A stretch of DNA of 64,000 nt, from contig NZ_MLCE01000016.1 of the NCBI RefSeq assembly GCF_002300165.1, positions 31,232 through 95,231 of the forward strand. Reading direction: 5' to 3'. Positions 8,363 to 17,536 of the stretch are shown here, in pieces. The notes under the pieces were generated by a model. The model was given only the letters and a program-made list of their open reading frames with translations, did no database searches and had not been told where the DNA came from. Both the position numbers and the translations under genes were made by a program. The DNA is from Streptomyces sp. Tue6028 (GTDB taxonomy: Bacteria; Actinomycetota; Actinomycetes; Streptomycetales; Streptomycetaceae). Position 1 is the first letter of the stretch; every line of letters begins with the position of its first letter.

Positions 8363-9706
8363 ATGACGTCGGCTACGACGGGAGGGGCCTCCGGGGCCCC
8401 TCCCGCGGCACCGCGGCACAAGAGCGTGACCGGCACGCGCAGAACGGTGGTGGCGCTCTTCCTGCTGCCCGCGCTGGTGCTGCTCGGCGCGCTCGTGGTC
8501 TACCCGATCGGGTACTCGGTGGTCCGCAGCTTCTACGACCAGTCCGGTGACGGCTTCGCCGGGATCGACAACTACAAGTCCCTGTTCACCGACGACGGCA
8601 TCCGCGCCGCGCTGAAGAACAACATCATCTGGGTGGTGTTCGCCCCGACGGTCGCGACCGCGCTCGGTCTGATCTTCGCGGTGCTCACCGAACGGGTGCG
8701 CTGGGGCACGGCGTTCAAGCTGGTCGTCTTCATGCCGATGGCGATCTCCATGCTCGCCGCGGGCATCATCTTCCGGCTGGTCTACGACCAGGACCCGGAG
8801 AAGGGCGTCGCGAACGCGGTGTGGGTGGGTGTGCACGACACCTTCGCCGAGTCGTCGGCCTTCCCGAAGGCCCATCCGGGACGGCAGTCGCCGCTCCGGC
8901 CCGACCAGGGCGGGTTCATCACCAGGCAGGCCGTCCGGGCCGGGCAGCCGGTCGCCCTCCCGCTCGTCGGCGTCGCCCCCGACCAGATGCCCGGCAACGC
9001 GCAGAAGGCCGCGCAGGCGAGTTCCGAGCCCGGCAAGGTCACCGGCACGGCCTGGCAGGACTTCACCCGCGGCAAGGGCGTGGGCAGGCTCGGCCAGGTC
9101 GACGCGAGCGAACTCGGCTACCCGGGCATGAAGATCGAAGCCGTCAAGGACGGCAAGGTCGTGGACTCGGCGAAGGTCCGTGACGACGGCACCTTCACCC
9201 TCTCGGACAAGGCCGACGGCGCGCTGCTCCGCCTCCCTGCGGACAACTTCCGCGAACCGTACAACGGGCTGGACTGGCTCGGCCCGTCGCTCGTCACTCC
9301 GGCCATCATCGGCTCGTACGTGTGGATGTGGGCGGGCTTCGCGATGGTGCTGATCGCGGCGGGGCTCGCGGGTGTGCCGCGTGAGCTCCTGGAGGCGGCG
9401 CGGGTGGACGGCGCGAACGAGTGGCAGGTGTTCCGCAGGGTCACCGTGCCGCTCCTCGCACCCGTGCTCGCGGTGGTCACCGTGACGTTGATGATCAATG
9501 TGCTGAAGGTCTTCGACCTGGTCTTCATCATCGCGCCGGGCTCGTCGCAGGACGACGCCAACGTGCTGGCCCTGGAGCTGTACCGCAAGGGCTTCTCCGA
9601 GGACCAACCGGGCGTCGCGAGCGCCATCGCGGTGTTCCTGCTGCTGCTCGTGATCCCGGTGATGCTGTTCAACGTCAGGCGGCTCAGGCGGGAGGTGCGG
9701 CGATGA
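8363..9706 (+). CDS. Sugar ABC transporter permease (MalF-type) with large extracytoplasmic insertion
   Basis: Membrane subunit of a carbohydrate importer, 447 residues against about 300 usual for the family. Transmembrane segments begin at about 28-50, and the cytoplasmic EAA loop (ELLEAARVDGANEWQVFRRV, about 341-360) docks the ATPase. Between the third predicted helix (~139) and the next (~308), about 150 extra residues are inserted, including a beta-rich stretch (MKIEAVKDGKVVDSAKVRDDGTFTL) like carboxypeptidase-regulatory or Ig-type modules. This recalls the periplasmic P2 loop of E. coli MalF but is unrelated in sequence by eye. It starts 7 bases after the lipoprotein gene and overlaps the next permease by 4 bases, so the three are one operon. 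Confidence 0.9.
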   Translation: MTSATTGGASGAPPAAPRHKSVTGTRRTVVALFLLPALVLLGALVVYPIGYSVVRSFYDQSGDGFAGIDNYKSLFTDDGIRAALKNNIIWVVFAPTVATALGLIFAVLTERVRWGTAFKLVVFMPMAISMLAAGIIFRLVYDQDPEKGVANAVWVGVHDTFAESSAFPKAHPGRQSPLRPDQGGFITRQAVRAGQPVALPLVGVAPDQMPGNAQKAAQASSEPGKVTGTAWQDFTRGKGVGRLGQVDASELGYPGMKIEAVKDGKVVDSAKVRDDGTFTLSDKADGALLRLPADNFREPYNGLDWLGPSLVTPAIIGSYVWMWAGFAMVLIAAGLAGVPRELLEAARVDGANEWQVFRRVTVPLLAPVLAVVTVTLMINVLKVFDLVFIIAPGSSQDDANVLALELYRKGFSEDQPGVASAIAVFLLLLVIPVMLFNVRRLRREVRR

Positions 9707-10611
9707 CGGCGCACACCGGAAGTCTCACGAAGACGGCTCCCGCCGCGGAGTCCGGTGCGAAGAGGTCGCTGGGCGCCCGGCTCGCCGAGGGCGTGAGCGG
9801 CGGACTGCTGCGGGTGTTCCTGATCGTGGTCGGCCTGTTCTGGCTGGTGCCGACGATCGGGCTGCTGCTGTCCTCGCTGCGCGATCCGCAGGACATGAGC
9901 GCGAGCGGCTGGTGGAAGGTCTTCACCGAGCCGTCGCAGCTCACCGTGGACAGCTACCAGAAGCTCCTGGAGAACGGCGACATCACCGACTCGCTGGTGA
10001 ACACGGTGCTGATCACGGTGCCGGCGACCCTTCTCGTCGTGGTGATCGGCGCGCTCGCGGGCTACGCCTTCGCCTGGATGGAGTTCCCGGGCCGCGACTG
10101 GTGGTTCCTCGGCGTGGTCGGCCTGCTGGTGGTGCCCGTGCAGGTGGCGCTGATCCCGATCGCCGAACTCTTCGGCAAGATCGGCATCTTCGGGTCCGTG
10201 ATCGGGGTGGTCCTGTTCCATGTGGGCTTCGGTCTGCCCTTCGCGGTGTTCCTGCTGCGGAACTTCTTCGCGGAGATCCCGCGGGAGCTCCTGGAGGCGG
10301 CCCGGCTGGACGGTGCGGGTGAACTGCGCCTGTTCGTGCGGGTCGTGATGCCCCTCGGCGGTCCGGCGATCGCCTCGCTGGGGATCTTCCAGTTCCTGTG
10401 GGTGTGGAACGACATGCTGGTCGCGCTGGTGTTCTCCGACTCGGGCAGCCAGCCGATCACGGTCGCGCTGCAGACCCAGGTACGCCAGTTCGGCAACAAC
10501 ATCGACGTCCTGGCCCCCGGCGCGTTCATCTCGATGGTCGTCCCGCTGGCCGTGTTCTTCGCGTTCCAGCGTCAGTTCGTGTCCGGCGTGATGGCGGGTG
10601 CCGTCAAGTAG
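9703..10611 (+). CDS. Sugar ABC transporter permease (MalG-type)
   Basis: Second membrane subunit, 302 residues, the normal length for the family. It has six predicted transmembrane segments and an EAA loop (ELLEAARLDGAGELRLFVRV) before the last two. The ATG at 9703 overlaps the stop of the first permease (ATGA), and GGAGG at 9691-9695 is well placed, so translation is coupled. It pairs with the MalF-type subunit and the family 1 lipoprotein. A strong terminator follows. Confidence 0.92.
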   Translation: MTAHTGSLTKTAPAAESGAKRSLGARLAEGVSGGLLRVFLIVVGLFWLVPTIGLLLSSLRDPQDMSASGWWKVFTEPSQLTVDSYQKLLENGDITDSLVNTVLITVPATLLVVVIGALAGYAFAWMEFPGRDWWFLGVVGLLVVPVQVALIPIAELFGKIGIFGSVIGVVLFHVGFGLPFAVFLLRNFFAEIPRELLEAARLDGAGELRLFVRVVMPLGGPAIASLGIFQFLWVWNDMLVALVFSDSGSQPITVALQTQVRQFGNNIDVLAPGAFISMVVPLAVFFAFQRQFVSGVMAGAVK

Positions 10612-10630
10612 GACACCGGAAAGCGCAGTT

Positions 10631-10661
10631 GAGGGGCGGGCCGGACACCGGCCCGCCCCTC
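10631..10661 (+). terminator. Intrinsic-type terminator of the sugar ABC operon
   Basis: A perfect 14-bp GC stem (10631-10644 with 10648-10661) closes a 3-base ACA loop, 20 bases after the permease stop codon. There is no T tract, typical of Streptomyces. Confidence 0.85.
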
Positions 10662-10762
10662 GGCGTTCACCCGGCATCCCCCGGATGCCACATCTGGCGT
10701 AACCAAGTCACCCCTTCGGCCGTTCCCGGGCAGGTATGCCCGCGCCGACCCATGGATGTCCC

Positions 10763-13030
10763 GTGCCCAGGTTCAGTGTCATCGTCCCCGCGTACAAGGT
10801 TCAGGCGTACCTGCACGAGTGCCTGCAATCAGTGCTCGGACAGTCCTACCCGGACCTCGAACTCATCGCCGTGGACGACTGCTCACCGGACGCCTGCGGC
10901 GCGATCATCGACGAGTTCGCGGCCCGCGACCCCCGCGTGCAGGCCCTGCACCTGCCCGAGAACGTGGGCCTGGGACGCGCCCGCAACGCGGCCCTGGAGC
11001 ACGCCACCGGCGACTACCTGATCTTCCTGGACAGCGACGACACCCTCACCCCGGACGCGCTGCGCGCCATCGCCGACCGGCTGAAGGAGACCGCCGAACC
11101 GGACGTCCTGGTCTACGACTACGCGCGCACGTACTGGTCCGGCGAGGCCGTCCGCAACCAGTTCGCGGGGCAGCTGACCGAGGAGGGCCCGGCACCGTTC
11201 CGGCTCGACGACCGGCCGGGGCTGCTGCGGGTCCTGATGGTGGTGTGGAACAAGGCGTACCGCCGGGAGTTCGTCGAGCGGGAGGGCTTCACCTTCCCTC
11301 CCGGCTACTACGAGGACACGCCCTGGACGTATCCGGTGCTCATGTCCGCCGAGTCGATCGCCACGCTCGACCGGGTCTGCGTCCACTACCGGCAGCGGCG
11401 GCACGGCAGCATCCTCGGCACCAGCAGCCGCAAGCACTTCGACATCTTCGACCAGTACGACCGGGTCTTCGCGTACATCGACGCCCGCCCCGAACTGGCG
11501 CACTGGCGCCCGGTCCTGTTCCGCCGCATGACCGACCACTTCTCGACGGTGTTCCTCAAGCGGGGCCGGCTGCCGCGCGGCTCGCGGGCCGAGTTCCTGC
11601 GCAAGGCCCGTGTCCACTACCGCCGTTACCGCGCCCCGGGCGCCCCCGTCCGGCCACGCACCCGGGTGCGGCACACGCTGGTCGGCCTGGGCGCCCACCG
11701 CACGTATCGCCTGCTGTCCCTGGCGTCACGCTCGCGCCGCCTGGTCCTGCGCCGGTGCTCCGCCCTGCTGCGCACCGTACGGGCGGCCGCGCTCCAGCTG
11801 CACTACCGCGTCCAGCTCCGCCTTCCGCTGCGCTCCGACCGCGCCGTCTTCTCCAGCTACTGGGGCCGCGGCCACGGCTGCAACCCGGGCGCCCTGGAGG
11901 CCGCCTTCCGCAGCCACGCCCCGCACATCACCACCGCGTGGATCGCGCACCCCGAGCACCACCACACGATCCCGGCCGCGACCCGCCGACTGCGCCCCGG
12001 CACGGCCGCGTACTGGACGGCACTAGCCCGCTCCAAGTACCTGGTGAACAACGTCAACTTCGACCGGAGGCTGGTCAAGCGGCGCGGCCAGATCATGATC
12101 CAGACACAGCACGGCACCCCGCTCAAGCACATGGGCCTCGATCTCCAGGACCGCCCGGCGGCGGCGCGCGGCACCGACTTCGCCGAGCTGCTGCGCAGCG
12201 CCGACAAGTGGGACTACTGCCTGTCCGCCAACCGCCACTCCACACTGGTGTGGGAACGCGTCTTCCCGTCCTCCTTCACGACGCTGGAGTACGGCATGCC
12301 CCGCAACGACGTGTTCCAGCAGGCGACTTCGGCGGACGTGTCGAGGCTGCGCGAGTCGCTCGGCATCCCGCAGGGCACGGTCGCCGTGCTGTACGCGCCG
12401 ACGTACCGGGACTACCGGCGCACCCAGCGGCGCACCCTGGACCTGGAACGCGTCCTGCGCCGGCTCGGCCCGCGCTTCGTGGTGCTGACCCGCGCCCACC
12501 ACTCGTACGAGGCGCCGCTCGCCCAGGCGGCCGGCGGGCGGCTCATCGACGTGTCGGACCATCCGAGCGTCGAGTCGCTGTGCCTCGCCTCGGACGCGCT
12601 GGTCACCGACTACTCGTCCCTGATGTTCGACTACGCGAGCCTCGACCGGCCGATCGTCGTGCACGCCGACGACTGGGAGACGTACGAGGCCTCCCGCGGC
12701 ACCTACTTCGACCTGCGGGCCTTCCCGCCGGGCGCGGTCGCGCGCAGCGAGGACGAACTGATCGACATCTTCGCCTCCGGTCACTGGCGCGGCTCGCGCT
12801 CGTCACAGCTGCGGGCCGCGTTCCGTGACCGGTTCTGTCCCTACGACGACGGACAGGCCGCCGAACGCGTGGTGCGCCGGGTGGTGCTCGGCGAGAGCGC
12901 CGGTCTGCCGCCGTTCGTCCCGGTCGCCGACCGCCACCCGGTCCCCTCGGCGATGGCCGCCCGCCCGACGGCCGCCCTCACGACCGTCCCGGCACCGGGT
13001 GGTCCCGTCCCCGTCACCGAGAACCTCTGA
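10763..13030 (+). CDS. Bifunctional glycosyltransferase family 2 / CDP-glycerol-type glycerophosphotransferase (copy 1)
   Basis: A 755-residue two-domain enzyme for a phosphate-linked cell-wall polymer. Residues 1 to ~250 are a GT2 (GT-A) domain: FSVIVPAYKV, VDDCSPD for the nucleotide and LDSDDTLTP for the metal. About 380-730 form a TagF-like phosphotransferase with QTQHGTPLKHMG (from 447), VTDYSSLMFDYASLDRP and GTYFDL. Family knowledge predicts sugar transfer by one half and polyol-phosphate transfer by the other, at the inner membrane face. The GTG at 10763 is chosen because the two tandem paralogues start at exactly this point (PRFS); an in-frame ATG at 10736 is the alternative and would add 9 residues. 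It is the first of three paralogues reading the same way. Confidence 0.88.
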   Translation: MPRFSVIVPAYKVQAYLHECLQSVLGQSYPDLELIAVDDCSPDACGAIIDEFAARDPRVQALHLPENVGLGRARNAALEHATGDYLIFLDSDDTLTPDALRAIADRLKETAEPDVLVYDYARTYWSGEAVRNQFAGQLTEEGPAPFRLDDRPGLLRVLMVVWNKAYRREFVEREGFTFPPGYYEDTPWTYPVLMSAESIATLDRVCVHYRQRRHGSILGTSSRKHFDIFDQYDRVFAYIDARPELAHWRPVLFRRMTDHFSTVFLKRGRLPRGSRAEFLRKARVHYRRYRAPGAPVRPRTRVRHTLVGLGAHRTYRLLSLASRSRRLVLRRCSALLRTVRAAALQLHYRVQLRLPLRSDRAVFSSYWGRGHGCNPGALEAAFRSHAPHITTAWIAHPEHHHTIPAATRRLRPGTAAYWTALARSKYLVNNVNFDRRLVKRRGQIMIQTQHGTPLKHMGLDLQDRPAAARGTDFAELLRSADKWDYCLSANRHSTLVWERVFPSSFTTLEYGMPRNDVFQQATSADVSRLRESLGIPQGTVAVLYAPTYRDYRRTQRRTLDLERVLRRLGPRFVVLTRAHHSYEAPLAQAAGGRLIDVSDHPSVESLCLASDALVTDYSSLMFDYASLDRPIVVHADDWETYEASRGTYFDLRAFPPGAVARSEDELIDIFASGHWRGSRSSQLRAAFRDRFCPYDDGQAAERVVRRVVLGESAGLPPFVPVADRHPVPSAMAARPTAALTTVPAPGGPVPVTENL

Positions 13031-13152
13031 ATCGGAGGCCACGTGCCCTCCAGCTCGTCGCGACCCACCCCGACGCGACCCACCACGTGGCGGCCCACCG
13101 GACGCCCCGGGCGTTGAGAACCGATCCCGGCGCCCCTGAGAGAAAGAGCAGA

Positions 13153-15321
13153 ATGCCCCGCTTCAGCGTCATCGTGCCCACCCATGGAGTCGCCGGACGC
13201 CTGTCCCAGGCCCTGGACTCGGTCCTCACCCAGTCCTTCGGCGACGTCGAGCTGATCCCGGTCTGCGACGCGCCCCGGTCCCCGGCGGGCGAGGTCGCCG
13301 CCTCCTACGCCGCGCGGGACGGCCGGGTCTCACCGGTCCACTCGCCGCCGTCGGGCGGGCTGAGCGCGGCACGCAACGCCGGGATGGCGGTCGCGACCGG
13401 CACGTATCTGCTCTTCCTCGACGGCGACGACGTCCTGGTGCCGGGCGCGCTGGCGGTCCTGGACGCCGGACTGCGCGACGACGGCGACGCGGACGTCCTC
13501 TGCTTCGCGCACGAGCGGGTGCACTGGTGGGAGGGCGAGTCGAGCGTCCCGCCACTCGACAAGGGCCCGCACGTCATCGGCGTGCACGTCCCGGCGTGGA
13601 GCGCGGCCTACCGGCGGGGCTTCCTCCAGGAGCAGGACCTCACCTTTCCCGACGGGCACTTCACGGACGCCGGCTGGGGCGGCCTGGTGGCCCTGGCGGG
13701 CGGGCGGACGGCGGTCCTGCGCTCGGTGTGCGTGCGGCATCACCTGCGGCGCCAAGGCAGCCGCGTCAACGCGCCGGGTGAGCACCAGCTCGATCTCCTC
13801 GACCAAGTGGAGCTGGTGCTCACCCGTGCTTCCGCCCGGACCGCGGCGGTGCCCGCGGCCGTGTCGCAGGCACTGTTCGGCGGGCTGTTCGCCCTGGTGC
13901 TGAAGTCGGCCGCCCATCCGGCACGGGTGCCCGCGCGCCGCCGCCGGGCCTTCTTCCGCCGCGCCGGCCGGCTCTACCGGCGCCACCGCCCGGACGGCTT
14001 CCGGCCGCCCGAGGGCAGTCTCGGGGTGCAGCACCGGCTCCTCGCGGCCGGCGCGTACGGCGCGTTCCGGGCGCTGCGGGGCGCCAACCAGGGGGCGGCG
14101 CGGGCGATGCAGCGGTTGCCGCGACCGCGCGGCCTGCGCACCCGTGTCCGCTACGCGGCGCAGTTGCGCCGCCCGCTCGACGAGAACCTCGCCGTGTACT
14201 GCGCGTACTGGGGCCGCGGCTACGCCTGCAACCCTGCCGCGATCCATGCCAAGGCCCGCGAACTCGCCCCGCACATCCGCTCGGTGTTCCTCGTCGAGCC
14301 CGACGCGGTGGACGCGCTGCCGCCCGGCGTCGACCACGCGGTGATCGGCAGCCACCGGTCCTGGGAGCTGCTGGCCCGCGCCAAGTACCTGGTGAACAAC
14401 GCCAACTTCGCGGACGCCGTCGTCAAGCGCCCCGGCAGCGTGCACGTGCAGACCCAGCACGGGACGCCGCTGAAGAAGATGGGGGTCGACCAGTCGACGT
14501 ACCCGGTGGTGGCCGCGGCGACCGGCAGCTTCACCAAGCTGCTGAACCGGGTGGACCGCTGGGACTACAACCTCTCCTCCAACCGTCACTCCACGCAGAT
14601 GTGGGAGCGGGCCTTCCCGGGCACGTACGAGGCGCTGGAGTACGGCTATCCGCGCAACGACGTCTACTACACGGCGACCGCCGAGGACGTGGCCCGGGTA
14701 CGCCGGTCCCTCGGCGTCCCCGAGGGCGCGACGGCCCTGCTGTACGCGCCCACGCACCGCGACTACAGCACCGGCTTCGAGTCCCGCCTGGACCTGGAGG
14801 CCTTCTGCGAGCAGCTCGGCGACGAGTTCGTCGTCCTGCTGCGCGCCCACTACTTCTATGACGCGGGCACCGCGCGCGGCAGCGGCCGGATCATCGACGT
14901 GACCGGGCACCGGTCCTCGGAGGACGTCTGTCTGGCCGCCGACGCTCTGATCACGGACTACTCGTCGATCATGTTCGACTACGCCAACCTCGACCGGCCG
15001 ATCGTCGTGTACGCGGACGACTGGGAGGTCTACCGGGAGACGCGGGGCGTCTACTTCGACCTGCTCCAGGCGCCCCCGGGGCCGGTGGCGCGCACCCCTG
15101 GGGAGCTGGCCCGGGTCTTCGGCGACGGCATCTGGTCGGACGCGGTCTCGACAGCCCTGCGGGCCCGGTTCCGTGAGCGCTTCTGCCAGTTCGACGACGG
15201 AAGGGCCGCCGAACGGGTCGTCCGCAGAGTGCTGCTGGGCGAGTCGCGGGAGGCGATCCCGCCCGTCGTGCCGCTCGCCGAGCGCATCCCGGCCCCCGCC
15301 GCGACCCTGGTTAGGAGCTGA
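13153..15321 (+). CDS. Bifunctional glycosyltransferase family 2 / CDP-glycerol-type glycerophosphotransferase (copy 2)
   Basis: A 722-residue paralogue of the preceding gene with the same layout. In the GT2 half the first acidic motif is altered (ELIPVCDAPRS where the neighbours have VDDCSPD), while the DXD-like LDGDDVL is kept, so this half may have shifted specificity or reduced activity. The phosphotransferase half is intact: QTQHGTPLKKMG from residue 433, LITDYSSIMFDYANLDRP and GVYFDL. ATG 13153 is supported by the purine-rich GAGAAAGAG just upstream and by aligned starts in the paralogues. It ends 1 base before the third copy, so copies 2 and 3 are coupled. The acceptor and polymer are unknown. 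Confidence 0.87.
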   Translation: MPRFSVIVPTHGVAGRLSQALDSVLTQSFGDVELIPVCDAPRSPAGEVAASYAARDGRVSPVHSPPSGGLSAARNAGMAVATGTYLLFLDGDDVLVPGALAVLDAGLRDDGDADVLCFAHERVHWWEGESSVPPLDKGPHVIGVHVPAWSAAYRRGFLQEQDLTFPDGHFTDAGWGGLVALAGGRTAVLRSVCVRHHLRRQGSRVNAPGEHQLDLLDQVELVLTRASARTAAVPAAVSQALFGGLFALVLKSAAHPARVPARRRRAFFRRAGRLYRRHRPDGFRPPEGSLGVQHRLLAAGAYGAFRALRGANQGAARAMQRLPRPRGLRTRVRYAAQLRRPLDENLAVYCAYWGRGYACNPAAIHAKARELAPHIRSVFLVEPDAVDALPPGVDHAVIGSHRSWELLARAKYLVNNANFADAVVKRPGSVHVQTQHGTPLKKMGVDQSTYPVVAAATGSFTKLLNRVDRWDYNLSSNRHSTQMWERAFPGTYEALEYGYPRNDVYYTATAEDVARVRRSLGVPEGATALLYAPTHRDYSTGFESRLDLEAFCEQLGDEFVVLLRAHYFYDAGTARGSGRIIDVTGHRSSEDVCLAADALITDYSSIMFDYANLDRPIVVYADDWEVYRETRGVYFDLLQAPPGPVARTPGELARVFGDGIWSDAVSTALRARFRERFCQFDDGRAAERVVRRVLLGESREAIPPVVPLAERIPAPAATLVRS

Positions 15322-15322
15322 C

Positions 15323-17536
15323 GTGCCCCGCTTCAGCATCATCGTCCCCGTCTTCAAGGTGCAGGGCTTCCTGCGCGAGTGCCTCGACTCGGTCCTGGAG
15401 CAGTCGTACACCGACCTGGAGGTCGTCGCGGTGGACGACTGCTCGCCGGACGGCTGCGGCGCCATCCTCGACGAGTACGCGGCCCTCGACCCGCGCGTCC
15501 GGGTGCTGCACCTGCCCGAGAACGTGGGGCTCGGCCGGGCCAGGAACGCCGGCATGCCGCACGCCACCGGCGACTTCCTGTTCTTCCTGGACAGCGACGA
15601 CACGCTCACGCCGGGCGCGCTGCGCGCCATCGCCGACCGTCTCGACGAGACCGCCGACCCGGACGTGCTGGTCTTCGACTACGCCCGCACCTACTGGTGG
15701 GGAGGCACCCGCAGGAACGTGCTCGCCCGGCTGCTCACGACGGAAGGCACCTTCACCGCCGCCGAGCAGCCCGAGATCCTCGACCTGCTGATGGTGGTGT
15801 GGAACAAGGTCTACCGGCGGGAGTTCGTCGAACGCGAGGGCTTCGCCTTCCCGCCCGGCTACTACGAGGACACGCCGTGGACGTTCCCGGTGATGCTCAG
15901 CGCGGGGCGGATCGCCACGCTGGACCGGATCTGTCTGGCCTACCGCCAGCGCCGCCAGGGCAACATCCTGTCCACCACGAGCCGCAAGCACTTCGACATC
16001 CACGACCAGTACCATCGGGTCTTCGCGTTCGTCGACTCCCGTCCCGAGCTCGCCGGGTGGCGCCCCTACCTCCACCACAAGATGGGCGAGCACTGTCTCG
16101 ACATCCTCTCCAAGCCGGACCGGCTCCCGGAGTCCGACAAACGGGAGTTCTTCCGGCTGACGGCGGCGCTGTTCCGCACCTTCCGCACGGGTCCCGTACC
16201 CGCCGAACTGCGCGTCCTGGAGGGCGGCTACGGGCGCTACCGGGTCCGGCGGGAGGCGGGGCGGGCGGTCCGTGAGCTCGGGCGTCGCGGCGCACAGGCA
16301 CGCAAGGCCGCCGCGACGCGGGCCGGGCGGAGCTGGTCGGCCGTCCACGAGCACCGGCCGCTGGACCCGGATCTGGCGGTGTACTCGGCGTTCTCGCACC
16401 GGGGTGTGCTCGGCGACCCGGCGGCCGTGTACCGCGCGGCGCGCGAACTCGCCCCGCACATCCGGGGGGTGTGGGTGGTGCGCGACGAACAGCAGGCGGC
16501 ACTGCTGCCCCCGGACGTCGAGCATGTGCTGCTCGACTCGCTGCGCTACCGCCGGATCACCGCGCGGGCCACGTACTTCGTCAACAACGTCAACTGGCCC
16601 GGCGCGCTGGCCAAGCGCCCCGGCAGCGTCCATATCCACACCCACCAGGGCACCCCGCTCAAGCACATGGCGGCCGATCTGCTCGACAAGCCGGGCGCCC
16701 GGCACGGCATCGACGTGCCGCAGATGCTGCGCCGCGCCGACCGCTGGGACTACAGCCTGGTCGCCAACCGCCACTCCGAACTGGTCTGGGACCGCGCCTA
16801 CCCCTGCCACTTCGCCTCGCTGCGCACCGGCAGTCCGCGCAACGACGTCCTGGTGCGCGCCCGGTCCGGGGACGGCACGGCGGCTGCCGCGGTCCGCGCC
16901 CGCCTCGGCATCCCGGACGGCCGGCAGGTGGTGCTGTACGCGCCGACGCGCCGTGACTACGTCCGGGGCGGCCACGCGGACCGGCTCGACCTGGCCCGCT
17001 TCGCCGACGACCTCGGCGACGGCCGCACGCTCGTCGTACGGCTGCATCCGTCGCTCACGGACGGCCCGGCGCGCGGGATGGGGCTGTCGGAGCTGCACCG
17101 GCGCGGCGTCGTCGTCGACGCGACGGACGAGCCGCACGTCGAGGACCTGATGCTCGCCTCCGACGTCCTGATCACGGACTACTCGGCCCTCATGTTCGAC
17201 TACGCCAACCTGGACCGGCCGATCGTCGTGTACGCGGACGACTGGGGCGCCTATGCGGCGAGCCGGGGCGCGTACTTCGACATCACCGCCGACGCGCCCG
17301 GCCATGTGGCGGGCTCCTACCGGGAACTGGCGAGGCTGTTCGACTCCCAGGCGTGGCGGGACGACGAGTCGGCACGGCTGCGGGCCGGATTCCGGGCGCG
17401 GTTCTGCGAGTTCGACGACGGGCTGGCCGCCGAGCGGGTGGTGCGGACGCTGATGCTCGGCGAGCGGCCCGGCGAGCCGGCCTCGGTCGTCACGGTGCCC
17501 GCGCAGGCGGCGCACGACGCCGTCACCGCCTCGTGA
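15323..17536 (+). CDS. Bifunctional glycosyltransferase family 2 / glycerophosphotransferase-like protein with altered His motif (copy 3)
   Basis: A 737-residue third paralogue. The GT2 half (FSIIVPVFKV, VDDCSPDGCG, LDSDDTLTP) closely matches copy 1. In the TagF-like half the motif reads HTHQGTPLKHMA (from residue 439), where the others have QTQHGTPLK: the histidine normally before Gly-Thr-Pro is Gln and the histidine has moved one place. The DNA reads cac acc cac cag ggc clearly. LITDYSALMFDYANLDRP and GAYFDI are kept, and the R-X-H motif reads RLHPSLTDG. Loss or change of phosphotransferase activity is plausible. The GTG at 15323 has TTAGGAG 6 bases upstream. The stop overlaps the next gene's GTG. 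Confidence 0.86.
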   Translation: MPRFSIIVPVFKVQGFLRECLDSVLEQSYTDLEVVAVDDCSPDGCGAILDEYAALDPRVRVLHLPENVGLGRARNAGMPHATGDFLFFLDSDDTLTPGALRAIADRLDETADPDVLVFDYARTYWWGGTRRNVLARLLTTEGTFTAAEQPEILDLLMVVWNKVYRREFVEREGFAFPPGYYEDTPWTFPVMLSAGRIATLDRICLAYRQRRQGNILSTTSRKHFDIHDQYHRVFAFVDSRPELAGWRPYLHHKMGEHCLDILSKPDRLPESDKREFFRLTAALFRTFRTGPVPAELRVLEGGYGRYRVRREAGRAVRELGRRGAQARKAAATRAGRSWSAVHEHRPLDPDLAVYSAFSHRGVLGDPAAVYRAARELAPHIRGVWVVRDEQQAALLPPDVEHVLLDSLRYRRITARATYFVNNVNWPGALAKRPGSVHIHTHQGTPLKHMAADLLDKPGARHGIDVPQMLRRADRWDYSLVANRHSELVWDRAYPCHFASLRTGSPRNDVLVRARSGDGTAAAAVRARLGIPDGRQVVLYAPTRRDYVRGGHADRLDLARFADDLGDGRTLVVRLHPSLTDGPARGMGLSELHRRGVVVDATDEPHVEDLMLASDVLITDYSALMFDYANLDRPIVVYADDWGAYAASRGAYFDITADAPGHVAGSYRELARLFDSQAWRDDESARLRAGFRARFCEFDDGLAAERVVRTLMLGERPGEPASVVTVPAQAAHDAVTAS

